Positions 1 to 7,070 of a stretch of DNA of 19,108 nt are shown in pieces. Positions within the stretch are counted from its first letter, which is position 1, and each line of letters begins with the position of its first letter. Location: NCBI GenBank assembly GCA_016190205.1, contig JACPQZ010000026.1, positions 1-19,108 on the forward strand, given 5' to 3'. This DNA is from Candidatus Omnitrophota bacterium. Its GTDB lineage: Bacteria > Omnitrophota > JACPQZ01. Both the position numbers and the translations under genes were made by a program. The notes below the pieces were generated by a model, which saw nothing but the letters and a program-made list of their open reading frames with translations, was not told where the DNA came from and did not search any database.

Positions 1-10
1 AAGTATAACA

Positions 11-24
11 CATTTTGCAAAATG
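11..24. promoter_or_regulatory. Perfect 14-bp palindrome upstream of the cysteine desulfurase gene
   Basis: CATTTTGCAAAATG is its own reverse complement and lies in the AT-rich first 64 bases, just before the first gene. It could be an operator, but I see no convincing -35/-10 pair around it. The upstream gene is outside the window, so this could also be the end of that gene. Function is inferred only from position. Confidence 0.25.
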
Positions 25-64
25 GGTATTTCTGCAACTCTTTTATTAGCAATAGGATATAAAT

Positions 65-1240
65 TTGTCTTCCGGTAGGGTCTATTTGGATTACAATGCC
101 ACCGCTCCTCCTGACCCGGAGGTTATAGCCCGGATCCGCCCCTATATGGAAGCGGATTTCGGCAATCCCTCCAGCCTTCACCGGGAAGGACAGCGGGCCC
201 GGGCGGCCATAAACGGGGCGCGGGCGGGGCTGGCCCGAATTTTACACTGTCAGGAAAACGAGATCCTCTTTACGTCGGGGGCGACCGAGGCCTTAAATCA
301 TGTGTTTTTGGGATTTCTGCAGCAGCCTGCCGGGCACCTCATCACCACTCAAATCGAGCACCTGGCGGTGCTCGAGCCCTGCCGTTTTCTCGAGAAGTCG
401 GGTTGGTCGGTCACTTATCTTCCCGTAGACGGAGATGGGCTTGTAAGCCCTGCGGCGGTCAGGCAGGCGGTACGGCCTGATACGCGGCTCATCTCCTGCA
501 TGCACGCGAACAATGAGACAGGCACGGTCCAGCCCGTCCGGGAGATCGGCGAGATCGCGCGCGCGGCCGGTATTCCCTTCCTGACCGATGCCGTCCAATC
601 CTTCGGGAAGATCTCCGTGGACCTCGCCGCCTGGAACGCGTCCTTCGCGGTCTTTTCGGCGCACAAGATAGGGGGCCTCAAGGGGACGGGGCTTTTGTAC
701 GTCCGACGGGACAGGGATCTTACCTCTTTAATTCGAGGTGGTCATCAGGAGCGGGGAGGGCGCGGCGGCACGGAAAACGTGGCAGGCATCGTGGCCATGG
801 CGGAGGCCGCGCGGCTCGCTGAAGCGCGTCGCGCGGGCGAGGCCGCGCGGCTTAAGACCCTCCGTGACACGCTGGAGGCCGGAATCCTGAAGCAGCTCAC
901 GGGAGCGCGCGTCACCGCGGGGGGTGCGGAACGGCTTCCGAACACCCTGCACGTGGTGTGGGAGCACTTAGATTCGGAGAAGCTCCTCATGGGTTTTGAC
1001 CTGGCGGGGATCGCGATTTCAAACGGATCCGCCTGCGATTCGGGCTCGGTGGAGCCCTCACACGTGGTCGCGGCGCTGGGCCTGCCGGATTCCTACAGGA
1101 AGGGGGCCGTACGGTTTTCGCTGGGGCGCGGGACGACCGCGGAAGAGATCGACCGGGCCTTGACGGAAACCATTCGGATCGTCCGTCATCTTCAAAAGGA
1201 GCGGGTTCATGCCGGCCCCGTCAAGCATGCCGGGAATTGA
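65..1240 (+). CDS. Cysteine desulfurase (NifS/IscS family)
   Basis: PLP enzyme that takes sulfur from L-cysteine as a persulfide, releasing alanine, for Fe-S cluster assembly or tRNA thiolation. Visible residues: LDYNATAP near the N-terminus, the SGATEALN phosphate-binding stretch (71-78), H99, NNETG (149-153), D175 with Q178, and the PLP lysine K201 in SAHKIGGLKGTG. The catalytic cysteine is C324 in GSACDSGSVEPSHV, the long-loop style of group I (IscS/NifS) rather than SufS. The length of 391 residues is normal. The start is TTG, preceded by AGGAT. The last residues (AGPVKHAGN and stop) are encoded by a repeated palindromic element shared with the next gene. No IscU, IscR or thiI/mnmA partner is in the window, so the sulfur acceptor is unknown and I give no symbol. 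Confidence 0.95.
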   Translation: MSSGRVYLDYNATAPPDPEVIARIRPYMEADFGNPSSLHREGQRARAAINGARAGLARILHCQENEILFTSGATEALNHVFLGFLQQPAGHLITTQIEHLAVLEPCRFLEKSGWSVTYLPVDGDGLVSPAAVRQAVRPDTRLISCMHANNETGTVQPVREIGEIARAAGIPFLTDAVQSFGKISVDLAAWNASFAVFSAHKIGGLKGTGLLYVRRDRDLTSLIRGGHQERGGRGGTENVAGIVAMAEAARLAEARRAGEAARLKTLRDTLEAGILKQLTGARVTAGGAERLPNTLHVVWEHLDSEKLLMGFDLAGIAISNGSACDSGSVEPSHVVAALGLPDSYRKGAVRFSLGRGTTAEEIDRALTETIRIVRHLQKERVHAGPVKHAGN

Positions 1241-2027
1241 GACGGGGCTCGTCGACACCCATGCCCACATGTTTTTTCAGGACTTCGATCGCGACCGGGA
1301 TGAGGTGTTTCAGCGCGCCCGTGCGAGCGGAGTCGAGCGCTTTGTGCTCGTAGGGACAGACGCGGCCACCAGCCGCGAAGCTGTGGCCCTTGCCCGCTCT
1401 CGGGAAGACTGCGTGGCCACCGTCGGGTTTCATCCCCATTACGCGGACCGTTTTAGTGAAAAGGATTTTGATGAGCTTAAAGGGCTGGCGGCGGAGGCGA
1501 AGGTGGTTGCGGTAGGCGAGGTCGGGCTCGACTATTTTAAGGGTTTCTCGAACCGTGAAAATCAAAGGCTGGTCTTAACGGCGATGCTGGGGCTCGCAAG
1601 GGACCAGGGGCTCCCTGTCGTCTTCCACTGCCGGGATGCGCATGAGGGTCTTATTTCCATGGTCTGTGATCCGGAATGGAGGGAGGTCCGGGCCGTCGTC
1701 CACTGTTTTACGGGGAGCGAGGCCGAGGCCGCGCAGTATCTTGAAAGGGGATTTTTTATCTCCTTTGCGGGTCAAATCACGTTTAAGAATGCGCGCGCCT
1801 TGGTGGAGGTTGCCCGCAAGGTCCCTTTGGACCGGATATTTATTGAGACGGATTGCCCGTATCTCGCGCCCGATCCTCATCGGGGGACGCGCAATGAACC
1901 GGCCCGGTGCGTCTTGATCGCCCGCCGCCAGGCGGAGCTTCATGGCGTGACGGAGGAAGAAGCCGCCCGTATCACGACGGCCAATGCTGGGCGGTTCTTC
2001 GGCCCCGCACTGGGGATCGTCCCGTGA
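1209..2027 (+). CDS. tatD: TatD-family metal-dependent DNase
   Basis: TIM-barrel metallohydrolase of the TatD/YcfH family, known for 3'-5' DNase activity and linked to DNA repair and RNA quality control. Metal ligands are visible: HxH in LVDTHAH (H18, H20), the Glu of VGEVGLDY, His in VFHCRDA, His in VHCFTGS, and Asp in ETDCPYLAP. ATG 1209 has a strong AAGGAG a few bases upstream, so translation starts 32 bases inside the cysteine desulfurase gene. Typical TatD proteins begin almost directly at LVDTHxH. Here the first ~13 residues (PAPSSMPGIETGL) come from a palindromic repeat also present in the next gene. The gene ends in a GTGA overlap with the CPBP protease. Confidence 0.95.
   Translation: MPAPSSMPGIETGLVDTHAHMFFQDFDRDRDEVFQRARASGVERFVLVGTDAATSREAVALARSREDCVATVGFHPHYADRFSEKDFDELKGLAAEAKVVAVGEVGLDYFKGFSNRENQRLVLTAMLGLARDQGLPVVFHCRDAHEGLISMVCDPEWREVRAVVHCFTGSEAEAAQYLERGFFISFAGQITFKNARALVEVARKVPLDRIFIETDCPYLAPDPHRGTRNEPARCVLIARRQAELHGVTEEEAARITTANAGRFFGPALGIVP
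1215..1249 (+). repeat. 35-bp palindromic coding element, copy 1
   Basis: Begins GCCCCGTCAAGCATGCC and ends GAGACGGGGCT. Its ends pair as a perfect GCCCCGTC/GACGGGGC stem around a ~19-base interior. It matches copy 2 at 2579-2613 at 33 of 35 positions. It lies across the cysteine desulfurase/tatD overlap: it carries the desulfurase TGA stop and encodes APSSMPGIETGL at the TatD N-terminus. Shared DNA in non-homologous genes shows this is a dispersed element, not conserved protein sequence. Confidence 0.85.
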
Positions 2028-3133
2028 ATATCATCAGGCAGCCCATGCTCTATTTTCTCTTACTCGGGCTCATCGCCCTCTTTGCAGCGGCGAGCTTCAT
2101 CGGACAGGACAGGGCCGCGCTGGATGAGATGGCCCACGAGAACACCGAGATCGTCTCGAATTTTGAAAAGCAGATCGAGGCGCGGTTCAAGGAGGGCTTA
2201 AAGGATGCGGACTCGGCCCGCGAGCTTCTGAAGTCAGACCCGGCCTTTGCGCTCCTGTTTGTCATTACGGCGGGGGTCGTGCTCGTGGCCATGCCCCTGG
2301 GGGGTCTCGTTTTGCTCGTGTACCTTTTCGTGCGGGCGCAGGGAAAGGAGTGGATTGGCCGCGTGCATGATCCCCCTCCCTGCGATTGGCGGGTTTCGGA
2401 TATAGGCCGGGTTGCCGTACTGTTCGTCTTTGTGGCTTATTGCGTGAGCATGGCAATCGGCCTCCTCGCGGGGGCGGGGTACATCTCGGAGGATGAACTG
2501 GCGCGCGAGTACCCGGTGGCAAGCACCCTCGCGCTCGATCTCTGGGCCGCGTTCCTGGTGCTGGTCTTTGCGAGGCTTGCCCCGTCAAGCACGCCGGGAA
2601 TTGAGGCGGGGCTTAACCGTGAGGGAAGCCCCATGCCGGCCCTGGGACTCGTGCGCAAGGGTTGGGCCCGCTCGCTTGCGTGGGGCGGGGTGGGCTACCT
2701 GTGTATCCTGCCGGTGTTCGCGTTATCTGTGAGCATCGTTATGGGAGTCGCCAAGCTCATTCAGTATGAACCCCCCACGCATCCCCTGGTCACCGTGTTT
2801 GTGGCAGAGGAATCTCCCATAACGCATGCCTTCTCCCTCATCCTGGGGCTGGGGGTGGGCCCGGTGGTGGAGGAGCTTTTTTTCCGGGGATTCTGCTATG
2901 CGGCGCTCAAGGCGTCCTATGGGGTGGGCCGCGCCATTGTCGTGAGCAGTCTATTGTTCAGCGTGCTCCACTGGAATCCTTTTAGCGCGCTTCCCATCTT
3001 CTGCCTCGGCGTGGCGCTGGCCTACCTTTATGAAAAGACAGGCACGCTGACGGCCTCCATCGCGATGCACGCGATCCATAACGGTCTTTTGATCCTGGGG
3101 CTTTTACTCATGAAAAGGCTCGTCGGTGCATAA
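2024..3133 (+). CDS. CPBP-family (CAAX/Abi) intramembrane metalloprotease
   Basis: Polytopic membrane protein of about 369 residues with the three CPBP motifs: EELFFR (E283, E284, R288), FSVLH (H316), and HAIHN (H349, N353). Family members include eukaryotic Rce1 and bacterial bacteriocin-immunity or maturation proteases; the substrate here is unknown. An N-terminal membrane segment (about 9-27) precedes a charged, probably soluble stretch (30-72), then about seven hydrophobic segments. I chose GTG 2024, which overlaps the tatD stop as GTGA. The frame is open further upstream, but that would lie within tatD. Residues 186-197 (APSSTPGIEAGL), in a loop between membrane segments, are encoded by copy 2 of the palindromic element. 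The stop overlaps the M50 protease start as TAATG. Confidence 0.88.
   Translation: MNIIRQPMLYFLLLGLIALFAAASFIGQDRAALDEMAHENTEIVSNFEKQIEARFKEGLKDADSARELLKSDPAFALLFVITAGVVLVAMPLGGLVLLVYLFVRAQGKEWIGRVHDPPPCDWRVSDIGRVAVLFVFVAYCVSMAIGLLAGAGYISEDELAREYPVASTLALDLWAAFLVLVFARLAPSSTPGIEAGLNREGSPMPALGLVRKGWARSLAWGGVGYLCILPVFALSVSIVMGVAKLIQYEPPTHPLVTVFVAEESPITHAFSLILGLGVGPVVEELFFRGFCYAALKASYGVGRAIVVSSLLFSVLHWNPFSALPIFCLGVALAYLYEKTGTLTASIAMHAIHNGLLILGLLLMKRLVGA
2579..2613 (+). repeat. 35-bp palindromic coding element, copy 2
   Basis: Second copy of the element at 1215-1249, with only two base differences. The ends pair as GCCCCGTC/GGCGGGGC with one G-T wobble, so the hairpin is kept. It is in the same reading frame as in tatD and adds about 12 residues to a cytoplasmic or periplasmic loop of the CPBP protease without breaking the frame. 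Confidence 0.85.
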
Positions 3134-3747
3134 TGTGGATTGATCTTTTGACGCTTGTTTCTTCGCTCGGCATTCTTTTTATGTCGGTAATCTTCCACGA
3201 GGTCGCCCACGGCTGGACGGCCCTCTATTTTGGAGACGACACGGCCAAGCGCCGGGGGCGCCTCACGTTAAACCCCAAAGTGCACCTGGACCTATTCGGA
3301 TCCATACTCCTGCCGTTTCTTTTAGCGCTTCTTCGGCAGCCCCTCTTGGGATGGGCCAAGCCGGTGCCCGTCAATTTTTCCTATCTTAGGGATCCCCGCG
3401 TGCACATGATCTGGGTGGCCCTGGCCGGTCCCTGTACGAACGTACTCATCGCGGTGCTGCTTTCGTTTATCGCGCGCCTTAACCTCGCGGAGGGGAGTTA
3501 TCTCTCGATGGTCACGAATTATGGAATTGTGATTAATCTCGTGCTCGCGGTTTTTAACATGGTGCCCATTCCGCCCCTGGACGGCTCGCGCGTGGTCATG
3601 GGCCTTCTTCCCAGGACCGCGGCTTATTATTATCAGCGCATCGAGCCGTACGGGATCGCGATTGTGTTTTTCGCCCTCTGGCTGGGGCTTTTTCAAAAGG
3701 GCGTCTATCCTGCGGCACTCTTGCTGGCAAAACTAATAGGGTTGTAG
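3133..3747 (+). CDS. Site-2-protease-like membrane metalloprotease (peptidase M50)
   Basis: Compact (204 residues) integral membrane zinc protease of the M50 family. Zinc ligands are in FHEVAH (H22, E23, H26); the third is in NMVPIPPLDGSRV (N142, D150). The small size, with no PDZ or CBS domain, places it in the minimal group often called YwhC/Rv-like M50B. These act within the membrane; the substrate cannot be read from sequence. The ATG shares its first base with the TAA of the upstream CPBP protease, so the two membrane proteases are almost certainly translationally coupled. The stop comes two bases before a MITE-like element. Confidence 0.93.
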   Translation: MWIDLLTLVSSLGILFMSVIFHEVAHGWTALYFGDDTAKRRGRLTLNPKVHLDLFGSILLPFLLALLRQPLLGWAKPVPVNFSYLRDPRVHMIWVALAGPCTNVLIAVLLSFIARLNLAEGSYLSMVTNYGIVINLVLAVFNMVPIPPLDGSRVVMGLLPRTAAYYYQRIEPYGIAIVFFALWLGLFQKGVYPAALLLAKLIGL

Positions 3748-3749
3748 CC

Positions 3750-3837
3750 ATGGGGTCAGGTCTTGCATTATCACATTTGATGAAGCGCCGGTCGCGGAGA
3801 AGTCGTAGCCGTGTTATATTGCAAGACCTGACCCCAT
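3750..3837. mobile_element. MITE-like foldback element with 18-bp perfect terminal inverted repeats
   Basis: The left end ATGGGGTCAGGTCTTGCA (3750-3767) is repeated exactly in inverse at 3820-3837. The match continues inward imperfectly (TTATCACA against ATATAACA), giving about 24 of 26 paired positions. The interior is about 50 bases with no gene of its own. From memory, ends containing GGTCAGGTCTTGCA occur near IS200/TnpA-REP (Y1) transposases in many genomes, so this is probably a non-autonomous element moved in trans. No transposase is in the window. It occupies the mtnA start, and its first three bases serve as a candidate ATG. Confidence 0.82.
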
Positions 3838-4985
3838 GTACCGTTGATTGGGTTAAGGGGCACGTGGTATTGATTGATCAAACACAGCTCCCGGCCAGGC
3901 TTGTTACACTGCGGTTGGTGAGTGTGGATATGGTGCGCGAGGCGATTCGCTCTCTGCGCGTGCGCGGGGCGCCGGCTATTGGGGTGGCGGCGGCCCTGGG
4001 GGTGCTTCTTGTTTTGAACGGCCGGCGCAGGGATTCGACCACCGCACTTGTGCGCCGAGTCCGGCAGGCCGCAAGCAGGCTTGAGAGCGCCCGTCCCACC
4101 GCGGTCAACCTCGCCTGGGCCTTAAGAAGGATGGTCTCCTGCGCCGAAAAAAGCAAGGAGCTGGCCCCGGCCATTTTTCGAAAATCCCTGGAGCGCGAGG
4201 CGCTTTTGATCCGCGATGAAGACCGCAGGCTTTGCCGCGAGATTTCCCGCCACGGAGCGGGGCTTTTAAGGAGTGGGGATTCTGTTCTTACGCATTGTAA
4301 CGCAGGGGCGCTGGCCACCGCCGGAATGGGCACGGCCCTCGGAGTCGTTTATGAGGCCGCGCGGTCGGGGAAGAAATTGAGCGTTTACGTGGGCGAGACG
4401 CGGCCTCTCCTTCAAGGAGCAAGGCTTTCTGCGTGGGAACTCATGCGCAGGAAAATAGGGGTCACGCTTATCACGGACAGCATGGTCGCGAGCGTCATGC
4501 GGCAGGGAAGGGTGGACAAGGTCGTGGTCGGCGCGGACCGCATCGCGGCGAACGGAGACACCGCCAATAAAATCGGGACCTATTCGATCGCCTGCCTCGC
4601 CCGGCTTCACAAGATTCCTTTTTATGTGGCCGCGCCGAGCTCGACTTTTGACTTTTCGATTCCCGACGGCCGGCATATCCCTATAGAAGAACGGGCCCCG
4701 CAGGAGATCACAGCCCCCTTCGGCCGCCCCACGGCCCCCAAAGGCGTGAAGGTTTTTAACCCGGCCTTCGATGTGACACCTGCGGGACTTATCACAGCCA
4801 TCATTACCGAGCGCGGTATCGCCCGCCCTCCTTTCAAGACAAGTCTAAGACATTTGTTGGGAAGGAGGAGGGATGAGAGAGGAGGGACGAAGGGCGTGGG
4901 AAGTGGGACGTTGGACGTGGGACGTCGGACGAACGAAGTGCGACGCACGAGGCACGAGGCACGAAGCACGAACGTGCTGCCATGA
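3750..4985 (+). CDS. mtnA: Methylthioribose-1-phosphate isomerase (eIF2B-like), possibly 5-deoxyribose-1-phosphate isomerase
   Basis: Converts 5-methylthioribose-1-phosphate, and in some bacteria 5-deoxyribose-1-phosphate, to the ribulose-1-phosphate form. Diagnostic stretches: LIDQTQLP, VRGAPAIGVAAALG, the catalytic Cys in THCNAGALATAG (C183), GETRPLLQGARL, and the catalytic Asp in GADRIAANGDTANKIGTY (D263). At 411 residues it is long for a family of about 345. The first ~29 residues are encoded by a MITE-like foldback and residues ~371-408 by a heptamer repeat array; the conserved core is roughly 31-360. The start is uncertain: ATG 3750 has a weak AGGG upstream, and ATG 3780 and TTG 3819 are also in frame. 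The end overlaps the next gene as ATGA, which points to co-expression with the aldolase-dehydrogenase. Confidence 0.9.
   Translation: MGSGLALSHLMKRRSRRSRSRVILQDLTPCTVDWVKGHVVLIDQTQLPARLVTLRLVSVDMVREAIRSLRVRGAPAIGVAAALGVLLVLNGRRRDSTTALVRRVRQAASRLESARPTAVNLAWALRRMVSCAEKSKELAPAIFRKSLEREALLIRDEDRRLCREISRHGAGLLRSGDSVLTHCNAGALATAGMGTALGVVYEAARSGKKLSVYVGETRPLLQGARLSAWELMRRKIGVTLITDSMVASVMRQGRVDKVVVGADRIAANGDTANKIGTYSIACLARLHKIPFYVAAPSSTFDFSIPDGRHIPIEERAPQEITAPFGRPTAPKGVKVFNPAFDVTPAGLITAIITERGIARPPFKTSLRHLLGRRRDERGGTKGVGSGTLDVGRRTNEVRRTRHEARSTNVLP
4862..4973 (+). repeat. Degenerate heptanucleotide tandem array (family 1), 16 units
   Basis: Sixteen consecutive 7-base units stay in phase. Early units are AAGGAGG, AGGGATG and AGGGACG. 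The middle ones are TGGGACG, TTGGACG, TGGGACG and TCGGACG. The last are CACGAGG twice, CACGAAG and CACGAAC. The consensus drifts from NGGGANG to CACGARG along the array. It encodes the Arg/Gly/Thr-rich tail of MtnA. It resembles the short tandemly repeated repetitive (STRR) heptamers known in cyanobacteria, although here it lies in a gene. Confidence 0.85.
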
Positions 4986-7042
4986 GGAATAAATGGTCTG
5001 ACGGCGTGACGAAGGGCATGGACAGGCTCGGGGAGCTCGTCTACCGCTCCCGCTTGATCGGCTCCGAGCCCAAACTGTGCGTGTGGGGCGGGGGAAATAC
5101 CTCGACCAAACAGCTTGAGCACGACTTAAGAAGCCGCGGGCGCATCATCCTGCGTGTTAAGGGTTCGGGCTCTGACTTAAAAGCGGCCCGGCCGCAGGAT
5201 TTTAGCCCCCTCGATCTGGAGTCTGTTATTCCCGCATTTAAAAGAAAGGCCATGACGGATGAGGAGATGGTGGAGTATCTGGCTTCGTGCTTAACGCAGA
5301 CCGGCGCGCCGAGGCCTTCGATCGAAGCGCTCCTCCATGCCTTTGTGCCGTATGCGGATATTGACCACACCCACGCCGACGCCATTTTGTCGGTGACCAA
5401 TAATGCCGATGGGCGAAGGCTCGCCCGGCGGCTTTTCGGCGGCGAGCTCATCTGGGTGCCGTACGTCAAGCCGGGTTTTCTCCTCGCAAAGCTCGTGGGC
5501 ACCCAGGTCAGGCGCTTTCCCAACGCAAAGGGCGCCATCCTCGAGAATCATGGCCTTATTACCTGGGGGGAATGTTCGAAGGAAAGTTACTCCCGCACCA
5601 TAGAAATGGTGACCCGGGCGGAGGAATTTTTCAAAAGCCGTGCCCGGAGGCACAAGGCCCTGGGCGGCCCAGCGACCCGGTCTCTCGCCCCCGCCGCGCG
5701 CGAGGAGTTTCTCCTTAAAATGCTTCCCGACATCCGGCGCTCATTAAGCCGGCGCAGGCCTGTCGTTTTGACCTTTCACGCGAACGCCGCCATACTCGAA
5801 TTTGTCAATTCCAGAAGGGGCGCGGAATCTTCCCAGGCGGGGCCCGCGACCCCGGATCACATGCTCCGGACGAAGCGTGTTCCCCTTTTTATTCGTCCGC
5901 CCGGTGGCGATCCCCGAAGGTTGACTGCACCGCTATTAACCCGGCAGATCGAGGCTGCGGCCCAAAGGCATTTACGTTATTATCAAAAGTTCCGCAAGGC
6001 AGGTATGGAAATGCTTGATCCCTATCCCAGGGTCATCCTCATTCCAGGAGTCGGCATGATTACGTCTGGTAAAGACCGCCGTGAGGCCGGGATCGTGGCC
6101 GAAATTTACGAGCATTCGATTGCCGTCCAGCGCAGCGTTTCCCTTGTATCCAGATACCGGTCGCTCCCTCTCGCGAAGGCGTTTGAGGTGGAATATTGGC
6201 CGCTGGAGCTTTACAAGCTCTCGCTTAGCCCCCCGGAGAAGGCGCTCGCGCGGCACGTGGCCTTTGTGACGGGGGCGGCAGGGGCGATCGGGCGCGCGAT
6301 CTCGGAAAGGCTTCGTGCAGAGGGAGCCCACGTGGTGGTGAGCGACATGGATTCCAAAAAGGTTGGAGCTTTCGTGACAGAGCTCAACCGAGACGGTGGG
6401 CGGCCGGAGGTATTGGGCATCGTCATGGACGTTACAAGTGAAAAAAGCGTAAGGGAGGCCCTCCGTAAAATCGTGCTTCATTTCGGCGGCATCGACATCG
6501 TAGTCTCCAACGCCGGAGTAGCGCATATCTCTCCCATTGATGAGCTTGAGCTAAAAGATTGGGAAAAATCCATGGCGGTGAACGCCACAGGCCATTTCCT
6601 CGTGGCCCGGGAGGCCCTCCGCTTTATGCGAAAGCAAGAGATGGGAGGTAACATCATTTTCATCACGACTAAAAATGTGCTTTCGCCGGGGAAGGATTTC
6701 GGTGCTTATTCGATTTCCAAATCGGCCGAGGCCCAACTCTGCAGGATGGTCGCGATTGAAAATGGGGAGTTTGGGATTCGGGCGAACATGGTCAACCCTG
6801 ACGGCGTGTTTGAAGGCTCCGGACTATGGAATGAAAGGGTGCGCCGTGACCGTGCGCGCTCCTACGGCATCCGGGCGGGCCGGCTCGAAGAGTTTTACAA
6901 GAACCGGAATCTTCTTAAGATACGTGTTACGGCACAGGATGTGGCGAATGCCGTGCTTTTCCTGGCATCCGATCAGTCGGCCAAGACCTCCGGCTGTATC
7001 TTGACGGTGGACGGCGGGCTTAAGGAAGCGTTTCCCAGATGA
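4982..7042 (+). CDS. Bifunctional class II aldolase / short-chain dehydrogenase (RhaEW-like)
   Basis: Fusion of 686 residues. Residues ~12-240 are a class II (fuculose-1-phosphate type) aldolase domain with zinc ligands H129 and H131 in DHTHAD and H190 in ENHGL. A linker region carries GPATPDH (287-293), typical of rhamnulose-1-phosphate aldolase/dehydrogenase fusions. Residues ~425-683 form a Rossmann dehydrogenase: TGAAGAIG (430-437), SNAG (509-512) and Y576-x3-K580. The usual catalytic Ser is replaced by T563. Such fusions cleave a ketose-1-phosphate to DHAP plus an aldehyde and oxidise the aldehyde. Rhamnulose-1-phosphate is the textbook substrate, but the ATGA overlap with mtnA and the lack of rhamnose genes point to 5-deoxyribulose-1-phosphate or methylthioribulose-1-phosphate. 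ATG 4982 has no clear ribosome site; ATG 5018 is an alternative. Confidence 0.88.
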   Translation: MRNKWSDGVTKGMDRLGELVYRSRLIGSEPKLCVWGGGNTSTKQLEHDLRSRGRIILRVKGSGSDLKAARPQDFSPLDLESVIPAFKRKAMTDEEMVEYLASCLTQTGAPRPSIEALLHAFVPYADIDHTHADAILSVTNNADGRRLARRLFGGELIWVPYVKPGFLLAKLVGTQVRRFPNAKGAILENHGLITWGECSKESYSRTIEMVTRAEEFFKSRARRHKALGGPATRSLAPAAREEFLLKMLPDIRRSLSRRRPVVLTFHANAAILEFVNSRRGAESSQAGPATPDHMLRTKRVPLFIRPPGGDPRRLTAPLLTRQIEAAAQRHLRYYQKFRKAGMEMLDPYPRVILIPGVGMITSGKDRREAGIVAEIYEHSIAVQRSVSLVSRYRSLPLAKAFEVEYWPLELYKLSLSPPEKALARHVAFVTGAAGAIGRAISERLRAEGAHVVVSDMDSKKVGAFVTELNRDGGRPEVLGIVMDVTSEKSVREALRKIVLHFGGIDIVVSNAGVAHISPIDELELKDWEKSMAVNATGHFLVAREALRFMRKQEMGGNIIFITTKNVLSPGKDFGAYSISKSAEAQLCRMVAIENGEFGIRANMVNPDGVFEGSGLWNERVRRDRARSYGIRAGRLEEFYKNRNLLKIRVTAQDVANAVLFLASDQSAKTSGCILTVDGGLKEAFPR

Positions 7043-7070
7043 ACCTCACGTCTCCCGACCTATCAAGGGA

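Noticed and set aside
1907-2023. Longer CPBP protease starting inside tatD
   Set aside because: The extra 39 residues overlap tatD and are low-complexity Arg/Gly/Pro; GTG 2024 gives a normal hydrophobic N-terminus and the GTGA overlap typical of this region.
5836-5866. GC-rich palindromic stretch in the aldolase-dehydrogenase (GGCGGGGCCCGCGACC) as another coding element
   Set aside because: It encodes GPATPDH, a motif normally conserved in this protein family, so protein constraint explains it.
5018-7042. Separate aldolase and dehydrogenase genes rather than a fusion
   Set aside because: The frame is uninterrupted for 686 codons and the linker carries motifs typical of known fused proteins.
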